Assembly (NCBI GenBank): GCA_026710325.1
Contig: JAPORH010000150.1
Span: 1 to 64,000 of the forward strand
DNA length: 64,000 nucleotides
Reading direction: 5' to 3'
Origin: Litoreibacter sp.
GTDB lineage: Bacteria; Pseudomonadota; Alphaproteobacteria; Rhodobacterales; Rhodobacteraceae
The notes under the pieces are model-generated. The model was not told where the DNA came from, did no database searches, and was given only the letters and a program-made list of their open reading frames with translations. The position numbers were made by a program, and so were the translations under genes. This document shows, in pieces, positions 11,168 through 20,399 of this stretch (the first letter of the stretch is position 1; every line of letters starts with the position of its first letter).

Positions 11168-13078
11168 TTAGCGCAGAACGCCCTTGTCGCGCAGCGCCTG
11201 CGCCTTGTCTTCCTCATACCACCAAAAGTCGTAGATCCCGACAGCCAGCGGCGGCAGCTCTTCAGGGCGGCCATAAACGTCGTAATAGGCCAGCCAATGC
11301 TCTTTCTTGTACCATTGCGGGATCGCAAAGCGCAGCGACATCAAGGTGCGGTCCAGCGCGTGCACGGCGGTTTGCATATCCTCAAGCGTTTGCGCCTCGA
11401 TCACGTATGGAATGATCTTATCGACCGCCTCATTCCTGAGCCGCATCAGGTTGCGGGAGCTGTTATCCGCCGTTTTCGAAGCAAACCATTGCTGCAACCC
11501 GATGGAGGGCTCAAACGGCATCTGGAAACCGTGATTGGTCATGTCGAAATTGCCCGACCGACGACGTTCAATGTAGTTGGCGCGGTCGATCCGCTCCAGG
11601 TTCGCATCAACGCCAAGGCGCTTCAGGTTCTCGATATAGGGCGTGACGATCCGGTCATAGAGCGGGTTGAATTGGATGATGTTCAGCGTCAGCGTCTCGC
11701 CGTCTTTTTCGCGGAATTCACCATCGCCGAAGACCCAACCAGCCTCATCCAACAGGGCGGAGGCCTGCCGCAGAACCCGGCGCGACGGCGCCGCGCGCTC
11801 CGGGTCATTGGCGACTGTGCTCGTCATTTCATCGGTCAGGATGCTTTCGGGCAGCAGCCCGTCGGCCACGAGCGGCTGCAAAATCGCCAGCTCACCCTCA
11901 GATGGCGTGCCGGTCGCCGCCAGCTCCGTATTGGGCCAGAAGCTGTCGACACGCTCGAACAGGTCAAAGAACAAGGTCTTGTTGGTCCATTCGAAATTGA
12001 ATACGAGCCCGATGGCTTCGCGCACTTTCGGATCCTGCCAGGTCGGGCGGTCCAGATTGTAGACAAAAGACAAGGCGCTGCCGACAGTGCGGTCAGACGG
12101 CGTGTCCAGCACAACGCTGCCATCTTCAACGCGTGGGAAGCTATAGCCGGTGGCCCATTCTTTCGGGTCGGTCTCCGCGCGGAACAGGTAGGCCCCGGTC
12201 TTAAACGCCTCAAAAGCCGCTGTCCGGTCGGCGAAATACTCGGTCCGGATCGTGTCGAAATTGTTCCGGCCCACATTGAACGGGATGTCCTCGCCCCAGT
12301 AATCAGGGTTGCGGCGGTAAATCACCTGCCGGTTCGGCTCGAAACTGTCCAGCACATAGGCCCCAGTGCTCATGAAGGGTGATTTGGTGGCCTTGTCGAG
12401 CCGCGTGCCGGTTTCTTCAAACCACGCCTTGGAGAAGACAGGTGTGCCGCCCGCGAAGCCAACGCGGTCGCGGAAAGAGGCTTCGGGCTGGAAATAGAAG
12501 GTGATGCGGTAGGGGTTTTCGACCTCAACCCGGTCAATGAAGCCTTCCACGATGCGGCGATATTCGACGATGCCCTGCTCTAGAAAAAGGTTGAAGCTGA
12601 ACTCCACATCCTCCGCCGTCATCGGCGTGCCGTTCGAAAATATCACGTCATCGCGCAGGTTGAAGGTCACGAAGGACAGATCTTCGGGGTATTCCATCGT
12701 AGTGCAGAGGAAGCAGTAAACGCCGTAAGGGTCATCCGAGGTGCTGGTCAGAAGAGCCTCAGATCCAATCGTGTTAAGCGCCGCCGGGTTCCCGTCGCGG
12801 GCATATTGGTTGAAGCTGTCAAAGGTCCCCAGTGACCAGGTCGATATCTCCCCACCCTTCGGCGCTTCTGGATTTACGTAGTCCAAATGCGTGAAATCCG
12901 CCGGGTACTTAACTTCGCCAAAATTGGAATAACCATGGGTGATGGTCACGTCCTGTCCCAAAGCCTCGCTGGCAGCGAAGGCCACAACGCCTGACAGCGC
13001 AAGCCCTGTCCACCATGCCATACGTTTCCTCTCCATCTGCGCGTTGGCGGTGATGGCACGGGCTTTGGCATGTGTCAT
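11168..13078 (-). CDS. yejA: Extracellular solute-binding protein, family 5 (YejA-like)
   Basis: Signal-peptide region then YPADFTHLDYVNPEAPKGGEISTWSLGTFDSFNQYA; RBS GGAG upstream of 13078 ATG. Confidence 0.85.
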   Translation of the reverse strand: MTHAKARAITANAQMERKRMAWWTGLALSGVVAFAASEALGQDVTITHGYSNFGEVKYPADFTHLDYVNPEAPKGGEISTWSLGTFDSFNQYARDGNPAALNTIGSEALLTSTSDDPYGVYCFLCTTMEYPEDLSFVTFNLRDDVIFSNGTPMTAEDVEFSFNLFLEQGIVEYRRIVEGFIDRVEVENPYRITFYFQPEASFRDRVGFAGGTPVFSKAWFEETGTRLDKATKSPFMSTGAYVLDSFEPNRQVIYRRNPDYWGEDIPFNVGRNNFDTIRTEYFADRTAAFEAFKTGAYLFRAETDPKEWATGYSFPRVEDGSVVLDTPSDRTVGSALSFVYNLDRPTWQDPKVREAIGLVFNFEWTNKTLFFDLFERVDSFWPNTELAATGTPSEGELAILQPLVADGLLPESILTDEMTSTVANDPERAAPSRRVLRQASALLDEAGWVFGDGEFREKDGETLTLNIIQFNPLYDRIVTPYIENLKRLGVDANLERIDRANYIERRRSGNFDMTNHGFQMPFEPSIGLQQWFASKTADNSSRNLMRLRNEAVDKIIPYVIEAQTLEDMQTAVHALDRTLMSLRFAIPQWYKKEHWLAYYDVYGRPEELPPLAVGIYDFWWYEEDKAQALRDKGVLR

Positions 13079-13197
13079 GGTGGCGGTCTCCTGCGAGCCT
13101 CTGTTTTTGGTTAACACGTCCCTTCAGAAAAAGTCCGATTGCCGCAACAATCAAGCGCCGATTGCGCGAACGTGAATTTTTGTGTGGCCAAAATAGT

Positions 13198-13228
13198 AAA
13201 GGCCGCCTTAACGGGGCGGCCTTTCACA
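13198..13228 (-). terminator. Terminator of cytochrome c gene
   Basis: Minus strand AAAGGCCGCCCCGTTAAGGCGGCCTTT. Confidence 0.65.
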
Positions 13229-13247
13229 TCGGGCGGATTGCAACAGA

Positions 13248-13775
13248 TCAGCTGCCGATTGTCTGCAGATACGCAATCAGGTTGGCGCGATCCTCGATCT
13301 TGCGCAGCCCGTTGAAATTCATCTTTGTGCCCGGCGCCCAGCCTTTTGGGTTCTCAAGGAATGCGTTCAGATTTTCTTCGGTCCAGGCCTCGCCACTGGT
13401 GGCAAGGACCTCGGAGTAACCAAACCCGTCCACAACGCCGATCTCACGGTTGACCAGCGAATAAAGATGCGGACCCACACCGTTTGCACCATCATCGAGC
13501 TTGTGGCAGGCCTTGCACTTATTGAACACGCCTTCGCCCTTGCCCGCATCAGCAGAGGCCAAAACCTCCATGAAATCGATTTCTGGCTCCGGCTCGGCCT
13601 CTTCCTCACCGCCCTCAACAGGAATCAGGTAGCCCTGCACATGCTCTTCGCCGTGTTTGCCGTGGCCGCCGCCCGTATGGTAAATCTTCTCGGCCGCAAA
13701 ACCGCCCAGCAAATACAGCAGGAATGTCCCGCAAAAAGCACCCAAGACTTTGGTGAAGGTCATCGTGTCGAACAT
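13248..13775 (-). CDS. Membrane-anchored c-type cytochrome (CycM/c552-like)
   Basis: N-terminal TM; CKACHK haem motif; PGTKMNFNGLRKIEDRANLIAYLQTI. Confidence 0.85.
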   Translation of the reverse strand: MFDTMTFTKVLGAFCGTFLLYLLGGFAAEKIYHTGGGHGKHGEEHVQGYLIPVEGGEEEAEPEPEIDFMEVLASADAGKGEGVFNKCKACHKLDDGANGVGPHLYSLVNREIGVVDGFGYSEVLATSGEAWTEENLNAFLENPKGWAPGTKMNFNGLRKIEDRANLIAYLQTIGS

Positions 13776-13904
13776 GGCTCTATATCCCGGCTTTGGCGCG
13801 TAGGTCCCTTGCGCTTAATTTCAAGCAGCTTGTAGCGGGTTCCACAGGGCTTTAGCAAGGTGTAGAAGCCGCGACCAAACGACCATTTTTAGGAAAGTGA
13901 GCTC

Positions 13905-14738
13905 ATGTCTCCCAAAATCGCCTTTCAGGGTGAGCTCGGCGCTTACAGCCACGAGGCCTGCGCCGCCGCGCGCCCGGATCATGAGCCCCTGCCTTGCGCG
14001 ACCTTTGAAGATGTCATCAACGCAGTGCGGGCAGGTGATGCAGAGCTCGCCATGCTTCCCGTCGAAAACACCACCTATGGCCGCGTCGCCGACATGCACC
14101 GCCTGCTGCCCGAAAGCGGGTTGCATATTATAGACGAAGCTTTTGTGCGGGTGCGCATCGCGCTTATGGCCTTGCCGGGCACAAAGCTGAAAGATGTCAC
14201 CACCGCGCGCGGTCATCTGGTCATCCTGCCGCAATGCCGCAGTTTTCTTGATGCCAACAACATCCGCCCCGAGGCGCATGCCGACAATGCTGGCGCCGCC
14301 GCAGAGATCGCGGCGCGGCAGGAACAAGGGGTCGCCGCCCTTGCCTCAACACTCGCAGCAGAGACTTGCGGCCTCGACATTCTCGCCACCGACATCGAGG
14401 ACCAGGACACCAACACGACCCGTTTCTTGGTTATGTCGCGGCAACCAGACATGGCGCGCCGCGGCGACACCCATATGCTCACCAGCTTTGTCTTCCGCGT
14501 GCGCAACATTCCCGCTGCGCTTTACAAGGCCATGGGTGGGTTTGCCACGAACGGGGTCAATATGACTAAGCTCGAAAGCTATATGGTCGATGGCGAGTTC
14601 ACTGCAACGCAGTTTTACGCAGATATTGCAGGCCACCCCGATGACAGGGCTGTCCAACTTGCGATGGAAGAACTCGCCTACTTCACTTCAGAGCTTAAAG
14701 TTCTGGGCACCTATCCGGCCGCCTTCGCGCGCGATTAA
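13905..14738 (+). CDS. pheA: Prephenate dehydratase
   Basis: KIAFQGELGAYSHEAC, MLPVENTTYGRVADMHRLL, TRFLVMSR, ACT-domain NMTKLESYMVDGEFTATQFYADIAGH. Confidence 0.92.
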   Translation: MSPKIAFQGELGAYSHEACAAARPDHEPLPCATFEDVINAVRAGDAELAMLPVENTTYGRVADMHRLLPESGLHIIDEAFVRVRIALMALPGTKLKDVTTARGHLVILPQCRSFLDANNIRPEAHADNAGAAAEIAARQEQGVAALASTLAAETCGLDILATDIEDQDTNTTRFLVMSRQPDMARRGDTHMLTSFVFRVRNIPAALYKAMGGFATNGVNMTKLESYMVDGEFTATQFYADIAGHPDDRAVQLAMEELAYFTSELKVLGTYPAAFARD

Positions 14739-14740
14739 AA

Positions 14741-14777
14741 AAACGCCCTCCCGGGGACAGTCGGAAGGGCGTTTGGG
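14741..14777 (-). terminator. Terminator between convergent pheA and the ALGNDS-repeat gene
   Basis: Minus strand AAACGCCCTTCCGACTGTCCCCGGGAGGGCGTTTTTTT. Confidence 0.75.
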
Positions 14778-14827
14778 GATCGGAACCCCCGTGAGGGAGG
14801 GCACGAGGTCCCGTATCGGGGGTCGTC

Positions 14828-15118
14828 TTATTTCACGTGGCGCTCAGCAGCGGAGTCGTTGCCCAGTGCGAAGAAAGCCTGCACTTCTTTGACGTCAACC
14901 GAACGTGCGCGGTCGAAGTTCACCGTGTTCTCGGCAGGGCTGTCGTTGACCAGAGCCAGCGCTTGAGCGGCGCCGACAGGGTTGCCGACGGAGGTTTCGG
15001 AGACGATGCGCTCGGCAGCGCTGTCATTGCCCAAAGCGAAGAACTCTTGAGCGGTTTCAGCGGCAGCCGGAGCGGCCAGCGAGAGGGAAACGAGGGCGGT
15101 TGCGATGATGGTTTTCAT
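14828..15118 (-). CDS. Small secreted protein with ALGNDSAAER-type repeats
   Basis: MKTIIATALVSLSLAAPAAAETAQEFFALGNDSAAERIV...ALALVNDSPAENTV...VQAFFALGNDSAAERHVK; signal peptide, three repeat units; 96 aa. Confidence 0.75.
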   Translation of the reverse strand: MKTIIATALVSLSLAAPAAAETAQEFFALGNDSAAERIVSETSVGNPVGAAQALALVNDSPAENTVNFDRARSVDVKEVQAFFALGNDSAAERHVK

Positions 15119-15375
15119 TGTCTTTCTCCAGTTTGTGTTGCGCCTTTTCAGTGATGCGTGGCGCTGTGTGTGTGCGGCGTCGTTGCCGTTTGATGAGATG
15201 AATATGCGCCTTGCTGTCGGGTATCTCAACACACAAAAAATGGAAAAATACCGTATTTCTGCGCATTTGAGCACATATCAGATCCCCCGCCCGCGCAACC
15301 CCTCACGGCCGCGTGACAGCGTGATCACAATCCGTGAGATCGGTGAAATACGGGCCTGAATAGCATCGCCCACAT

Positions 15376-15429
15376 CTTCATTGTTTCACAAATATCCCGG
15401 GGGAGGGCGCAGCCCGGGGGCAGAGCCCC
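15376..15429 (-). repeat. Copy 1 of an intergenic 3'-end element (stem-loop plus CCCGGGATATTTGTGAAACAATGAAG tail)
   Basis: Plus strand CTTCATTGTTTCACAAATATCCCGGGGGAGGGCGCAGCCCGGGGGCAGAGCCCCG; matches element at 61998. Confidence 0.7.
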
Positions 15430-15452
15430 GAAACCAGCGCTCGAATTAAAAC

Positions 15453-15932
15453 TTAACCGAGTTTCAACAACCCGCGTTTGAACCGGTCTTCCAGATCAGA
15501 TGCGAAATGGGCGATCCGGGTCTTGTAACGGCGGTTAAGCGTGCTTCGTGCTAGCTTGGCAGATTGCATCACAATGCGCGCCGGCAAAGTCTTAGGTCTT
15601 ACATCCAACTCAACCCGCAACCGCGTACGCTTGCGTGACAAAGACACCAGCTCCATCACAAAACGCGCCTTCACCGCATCCGACACGGCCTCATAGATAA
15701 AGCGCTCGCTCTGCTCCAACGTGGCAAGTGTGACGTCAAAGACGCGCAAGCGCCCTCGGAACCTGGCTTGGAAATGCCAGACCTGCCCCTCGGACACCGG
15801 CTGTGTCCCTGTCGCGCGTATCACCTCTGCGCCACGACGCATTGCAACGCGCTCAAAGCCGTCAAAATCGGATAAAATCTCGAACAGGTCTTCGACCGGT
15901 ATTTCGATATCTTCTTTCGTCGAGAATTTCAT
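15453..15932 (-). CDS. SRPBCC family (START-like) protein
   Basis: MKFSTKEDIEIPVEDLFEILSDFDGFERVAMRRGAEV...; polyketide cyclase/SRPBCC-like fold pattern. Confidence 0.7.
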   Translation of the reverse strand: MKFSTKEDIEIPVEDLFEILSDFDGFERVAMRRGAEVIRATGTQPVSEGQVWHFQARFRGRLRVFDVTLATLEQSERFIYEAVSDAVKARFVMELVSLSRKRTRLRVELDVRPKTLPARIVMQSAKLARSTLNRRYKTRIAHFASDLEDRFKRGLLKLG

Positions 15933-15975
15933 CGTCTTGCGCCTGCCCCAAGGCCACCCGTCCGAATGGACAAGA

Positions 15976-16941
15976 TCAGTCTAGTCTATCCATGAGCCAA
16001 TTTAGCAAGAGAAAATGCGCAATCGCCCCTTTGCGCGCCGGCTTCATGTCCGGGTTATTCCCGGCAAAGCACTCCAACATGTCCTCGCGTGTGACCCACA
16101 ACGCGTCCTCAATCTCAGCCGGGTCAATCTTGATGTCCTGGCTCAAAGCCTCCCCATGACAGCCAAACATTAGGCTTGCCGGGAAAGGCCATGGCTGGGA
16201 GGACAGGTACCTCACCGCCCCAACCGTTACGCCGGCTTCCTCAAACGTCTCCCGTCGCACTGCCGCCTCAATCGTCTCCCCCGGCTCCACAAATCCGGCA
16301 AGAAGCGAATACATCCCCTCCGGCCAGCCGGGCGAGCGCCCCATGAGCACCGAATTTCCATGCGTGATCAGCATGATCACGACAGGATCGGTCCGCGGAA
16401 AATGATGCGCACCACAAGACGGGCAGTCGCGCTGCCACCCGGCCATTTTGACTTCGCTTTTCGCCCCGCATCGCGCGCAAAACCCATGGCTCTGGTGCCA
16501 AGCTGTCACCGCTTTGGCGGTTGCCACCAGCTCCGCCTGTCTTGGCGTCAGTCTCGTCATGACAGTGCGCAGTTCTGCAAAGGCATGATCGTCAGGTGCA
16601 TGCGGGTGACGCTGCTCAGACGGATCGAAAAACGCGCCAACGCTGGTGATGTCCTCCTCCGGCGCCCAGCCCGAAATATCGCGCACAAAGCGCGGTTGCC
16701 CGTCATCGAGCCCGAGGAAGACCGGTCCATCGGGCGCGGCGCCAAAGATAGAGTGATCATGTGCCAGCCAGCCAATCTGGTCGCGCTCTTCACCGACCAG
16801 GAATGGTTTACCACGCCAGATCGGCATCACTGCAGCCTCGGACGCGACCAGAAGCGCCTCCAGTTTTGCCGAATCGCCGCGCAAATGCGCCGCTCGCTCC
16901 AGGCCGGAGCCGCCAAAGGTAACCGTTTCGGCTATTTTCAT
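15976..16941 (-). CDS. nudC: NAD+ diphosphatase (Nudix, NudC)
   Basis: Zinc ribbon CARCG...CPSCG; HFPRTDPVVIMLI; Nudix box GFVEPGETIEAAVRRETFEEAGV. Confidence 0.92.
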   Translation of the reverse strand: MKIAETVTFGGSGLERAAHLRGDSAKLEALLVASEAAVMPIWRGKPFLVGEERDQIGWLAHDHSIFGAAPDGPVFLGLDDGQPRFVRDISGWAPEEDITSVGAFFDPSEQRHPHAPDDHAFAELRTVMTRLTPRQAELVATAKAVTAWHQSHGFCARCGAKSEVKMAGWQRDCPSCGAHHFPRTDPVVIMLITHGNSVLMGRSPGWPEGMYSLLAGFVEPGETIEAAVRRETFEEAGVTVGAVRYLSSQPWPFPASLMFGCHGEALSQDIKIDPAEIEDALWVTREDMLECFAGNNPDMKPARKGAIAHFLLLNWLMDRLD

Positions 16942-17011
16942 AGTCTTGCCTCACTGCTCAAGGGCCAACATGCACCACCTTGCAAGAATGGCAAGCTCGG
17001 CATATATCAAG

Positions 17012-17111
17012 TCTTGAGGGGTTGGCGCGGGCAAGTGCCTCGCCAACCTGGTCAGGTCCGGAAGGAAGCAGCCACAACGAGCCCCACTTGGGTCGATGTC
17101 CAACCTCTCAC
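17012..17111 (+). ncRNA. ffs: Signal recognition particle RNA (4.5S/small SRP type)
   Basis: Diagnostic GGTCAGGTCCGGAAGGAAGCAGCC with GGAA tetraloop; terminal helix ttgaggggttgg/ccaacctctcacc. Confidence 0.93.
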
Positions 17112-17389
17112 CTTAATCTCAGAGATGCTGTCGTCGCGTGGCCCGCATTTGTTTGGAGGCCAAACAGGTGTAATCTGTGTATGTTGCAGTCTATGCAAGA
17201 AACCAGCGCCAGCCGTTCCTGCGGCGTGCGCATGCGCGCCAAATTCAGCGCCGGAGGCGCTTACCATCCCCGAAGGGCCAAGCCACTCAAAACTGCTCTC
17301 TCACCTCGGTCCTGACAACTTGCACCCTCAACGAGCGCCCGCAAAACATGTCGTACGGGCGTAAGCCCGTTCATTTTGACAATAGAACT

Positions 17390-18349
17390 CTAGTAGGCCG
17401 TGATCATAATATCTGCAGGGGTCAATCCTGACCCACCCGTCACAATAATCATCGGTACACCATTAAACTCGATCACCGCGCCTGATCCATCTGCGAGCTC
17501 GACGATCGAAATTGAGGTCATCGGATCAGGACCCAGTTCGGCAGCTGGCGCCTCAATCTGAATCATGTCATCGCTGCGGTTGAAATCCGTGACTTCGATG
17601 GGATCATACCCGGCAGCAATTGCACTTCTAAGAAAGCCCACCACAGTGTCCTTCCCGTCGCCGGTGCTGACGGTGTCGCCTTCATCAACCACCAAAGTGT
17701 CAAACCCGAACCCGCCAAGCACCTCATCGGGGTTGCCCGCGTCCTGGTCAACCGCGTTGATCAAGTCGCCCCCTTCATTGCCGGCCAACCGATCGGACCC
17801 AAAGCCGTCCGCAATGATATCCGCGCCCTTGCCCCCGCGCACCCAGTCGTCACCAGCTTCAATATTGGCCTCACTGAAAGCCGCAAGCGGGTCGCTTGGG
17901 TCCACCGCCGGAACCGCATTGGTGTTCTCGATCCCGTACTCATCCAGCCCGTCACCCAACAGTATGATGTCGTCCCCGGGCCCGCCAAAGACAAGGTCCG
18001 CGCCTTTGCCAGCATCAATCATGTCATCGCCGCTGCCGCCAAAAATCAGGTCCGGGTCAGCGCCTGTGGCCACATCCATCGGTCCCGTCAAAATCGTGGT
18101 CGCCGCCTCAGCCTCGGCACGCTCAGCGCTGTCCAGATCGCCGGCGGCCTCCAGTTCGTCGAACAAATCGGTCACGATCCCAGCAATTTCATCAGACAAA
18201 ATCGCCTGCGTACCGGCGTCAAAGGAATCGCGCGGCGGCAAATCCTCTGGCTCATTTTCGAGCGTAATGCCCCCGTCAGAGCCGCTCCCACCGCCCGCTG
18301 CGCCGCCAATGAGCAAACCAAGTCCAAGAAGCAAAAGAAGTTCCATCAC
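17390..18349 (-). CDS. RTX/hemolysin-type calcium-binding repeat protein with N-terminal hydrophobic segment
   Basis: GGSGDDMIDAGKGADLVFGGPGDDIILLGDG, GKGADIIADGFGSDRLAGNEGGD nonapeptide repeats; N-term MMELLLLLGLGLLIGGAAGGG. Confidence 0.8.
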   Translation of the reverse strand: MMELLLLLGLGLLIGGAAGGGSGSDGGITLENEPEDLPPRDSFDAGTQAILSDEIAGIVTDLFDELEAAGDLDSAERAEAEAATTILTGPMDVATGADPDLIFGGSGDDMIDAGKGADLVFGGPGDDIILLGDGLDEYGIENTNAVPAVDPSDPLAAFSEANIEAGDDWVRGGKGADIIADGFGSDRLAGNEGGDLINAVDQDAGNPDEVLGGFGFDTLVVDEGDTVSTGDGKDTVVGFLRSAIAAGYDPIEVTDFNRSDDMIQIEAPAAELGPDPMTSISIVELADGSGAVIEFNGVPMIIVTGGSGLTPADIMITAY

Positions 18350-18528
18350 ATCACCTTAACACGCAATACCGCTTTGCAACTTTACGCCCTCGCCGCAATC
18401 GCGCCAAGCTTTCGGCACAATTTCGACAGAAACAATGCATTTCCGTCACGGCTCCAATGCGGGAAGCGGTGGACCTCGCCTCGGCGGCGCACTAACCTCT
18501 GGCACGGCACGCGACTACAGGGGGCATC

Positions 18529-20265
18529 ATGGCGCAGGAGCAAACAGGCTACCAGGTTTTGGCTCGCAAATACCGGCCTGGCAATTTTGCTGACCTGATC
18601 GGCCAAGACGCCATGGTCCGTACACTCAAAAACGCATTTGAGGCTGGCCGAGTCGCTCACGCTTTCATGCTCACGGGCATTCGTGGCACGGGCAAGACAA
18701 CCACAGCCCGCATCATCGCCAAGGGCATGAATTGCATCGGGCCCGACGGCAAAGGCGGCCCCACCACCGAGCCTTGCGGGGTCTGCAACGCCTGCCGCGG
18801 CATCTCTGAGGGGCGCTTTTTCGACGTGCTCGAAATCGATGCCGCCTCCTCCACCGGCGTAGACAATATCCGCGAATTGAACGCCATGGCCACGACGCGC
18901 CCTGCCGAAGGTCGCTACAAGATCTTCATCATCGACGAGGTGCATATGCTCTCGACAGCAGCCTTCAACGCGCTGCTGAAAACGCTGGAGGAGCCGCCTG
19001 AGCACGTCAAATTCATCATGGCCACGACCGACATCCAGAAGGTCCCTGTTACGGTCCTTTCGCGCTGCCAGCGCTTCGATCTGCGCCGGATCGAGCCGGA
19101 GGTGATGATCGCTCATTTGGCAAAAGTCGCGACCGAGGAAAACGCCCAGATCGCCGAAGACGCGCTGGCGCTCATCACCCGCGCGGCCGAGGGCTCGGTG
19201 CGCGATGCCATGTCTCTCATGGATCAAGCCATTTCGCATGGCGCGGGCGAAACCACAGCAATTCAGGTTCGCGCCATGTTGGGGCTCGCAGACCGGGGTC
19301 GCGTCCTCGACCTGTTCGATCTTATCATGAAGGGCGACGCCGCCGGCGCGCTGCAGGAACTTAGCGCCCAATACGCAGATGGTGCGGACCCAATGGCAGT
19401 GCTGCGCGACCTGGCCGAAATCACCCATTGGGTCTCCGTCATCAAAATCACGCCCGAGGCCGCCGAAGATCCCACTGTTAGCCCGGACGAACGGACCCGA
19501 GGACAAGCCATGGCCGAAGGGCTTCCCATGCGTGCCATGACCCGCATGTGGCAGCTGCTGCTGAAAGCTTTGGAGGAGGTCGCAAGCGCACCCAACGCGA
19601 TGATGGCCGCCGAAATGGCGATCATCCGCCTCACACATATGGCCGATCTGCCGTCGCCCGAAGAACTCGTGCGCAAGCTGCAAGACACGCCCCCGCCTCG
19701 GCCGCCCTCAGGCGGGCAAGCTCCGCAAAGCGGTGGCGGCATGACCACTGCGCGCGCGCAAGCGAGCGTCGCAAAGGTTCAGGGCTCCGGCGCCGCGACA
19801 GCGCTTGCGCAAGACCCGGAAAACGCCCTCGCGCGGTTCGCCCGCTTCGACCATGTGGTCGAGCTCATCCGCGCAAATCGGGACGTCAAACTGCTGGTTG
19901 AGGTCGAAACCACGCTACAGCTCGCCTCCTACGCGCCCGGCCGGATCGAGTTTGTACCCACGCCCAACGCCCCGCGCGACCTCGCGGCAAAGCTCGGCGC
20001 GCGCCTGCAACAATGGACCGGCAACCGTTGGGCCGTCACGGTCGTCAATGAAGGTGGCGCGCCCACCATCGCTGCTGTCCGGGATGCCGAAGAAAACGCA
20101 CTCAAGGCCGAGGCCGCAGAGCACCCGATGTTCAAAGCCACGCTGGCCGCTTTCCCAGGCGCAAAAATCGTCGAGATTCGCACGCCGGAGGAGCTGATTC
20201 AGGAAGCGGCGATCGAGGCACTTCCTGAAGTCGAAGATGAATGGGATCCATTTGAAGATGGCTAA
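18529..20265 (+). CDS. dnaX: DNA polymerase III subunits gamma/tau
   Basis: YQVLARKYRPGNFADLIGQDAMVRTLKNAF...GIRGTGKTTTARIIAKGMNC; IIDEVHMLSTAAFNALLKTLEEPPEHVKFI. Confidence 0.95.
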   Translation: MAQEQTGYQVLARKYRPGNFADLIGQDAMVRTLKNAFEAGRVAHAFMLTGIRGTGKTTTARIIAKGMNCIGPDGKGGPTTEPCGVCNACRGISEGRFFDVLEIDAASSTGVDNIRELNAMATTRPAEGRYKIFIIDEVHMLSTAAFNALLKTLEEPPEHVKFIMATTDIQKVPVTVLSRCQRFDLRRIEPEVMIAHLAKVATEENAQIAEDALALITRAAEGSVRDAMSLMDQAISHGAGETTAIQVRAMLGLADRGRVLDLFDLIMKGDAAGALQELSAQYADGADPMAVLRDLAEITHWVSVIKITPEAAEDPTVSPDERTRGQAMAEGLPMRAMTRMWQLLLKALEEVASAPNAMMAAEMAIIRLTHMADLPSPEELVRKLQDTPPPRPPSGGQAPQSGGGMTTARAQASVAKVQGSGAATALAQDPENALARFARFDHVVELIRANRDVKLLVEVETTLQLASYAPGRIEFVPTPNAPRDLAAKLGARLQQWTGNRWAVTVVNEGGAPTIAAVRDAEENALKAEAAEHPMFKATLAAFPGAKIVEIRTPEELIQEAAIEALPEVEDEWDPFEDG

Positions 20266-20277
20266 GCCATCTTCAAA
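20251..20277 (+). repeat. Perfect inverted repeat with the dnaX stop codon as loop
   Basis: TTTGAAGATGGC-TAA-GCCATCTTCAAA (12-bp arms, loop = dnaX TAA). Confidence 0.95.
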
Positions 20278-20280
20278 AGT

Positions 20281-20326
20281 GCGGTGTAGCGAAAATGCGT
20301 AGCATTTTGGCGGGCCGGCACCCCGC
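20281..20326 (+). repeat. Copy 1 of GTGTAGCGAAAA...TTTTNGCGGGCC nested-stem element
   Basis: GCGGTGTAGCG-AAAATGC-GTA-GCATTTT-GGCGGGCCGGC-ACCCCGC; second copy at 21158. Confidence 0.75.
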
Positions 20327-20399
20327 AACTCTTCTCGCGCCCAAACGGGAGGGCGGGCGGGGCGATGCGCGCAGGCGCGAGCGTCGCACGATCTCCCTA

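Noticed and set aside
11297-12382. 361-aa plus-strand ORF opposite yejA
   Set aside because: Shadow ORF; solute-binding protein on the minus strand is convincing.
16360-17364. 334-aa plus-strand ORF
   Set aside because: Overlaps nudC antisense and runs through the SRP RNA gene; not coding.
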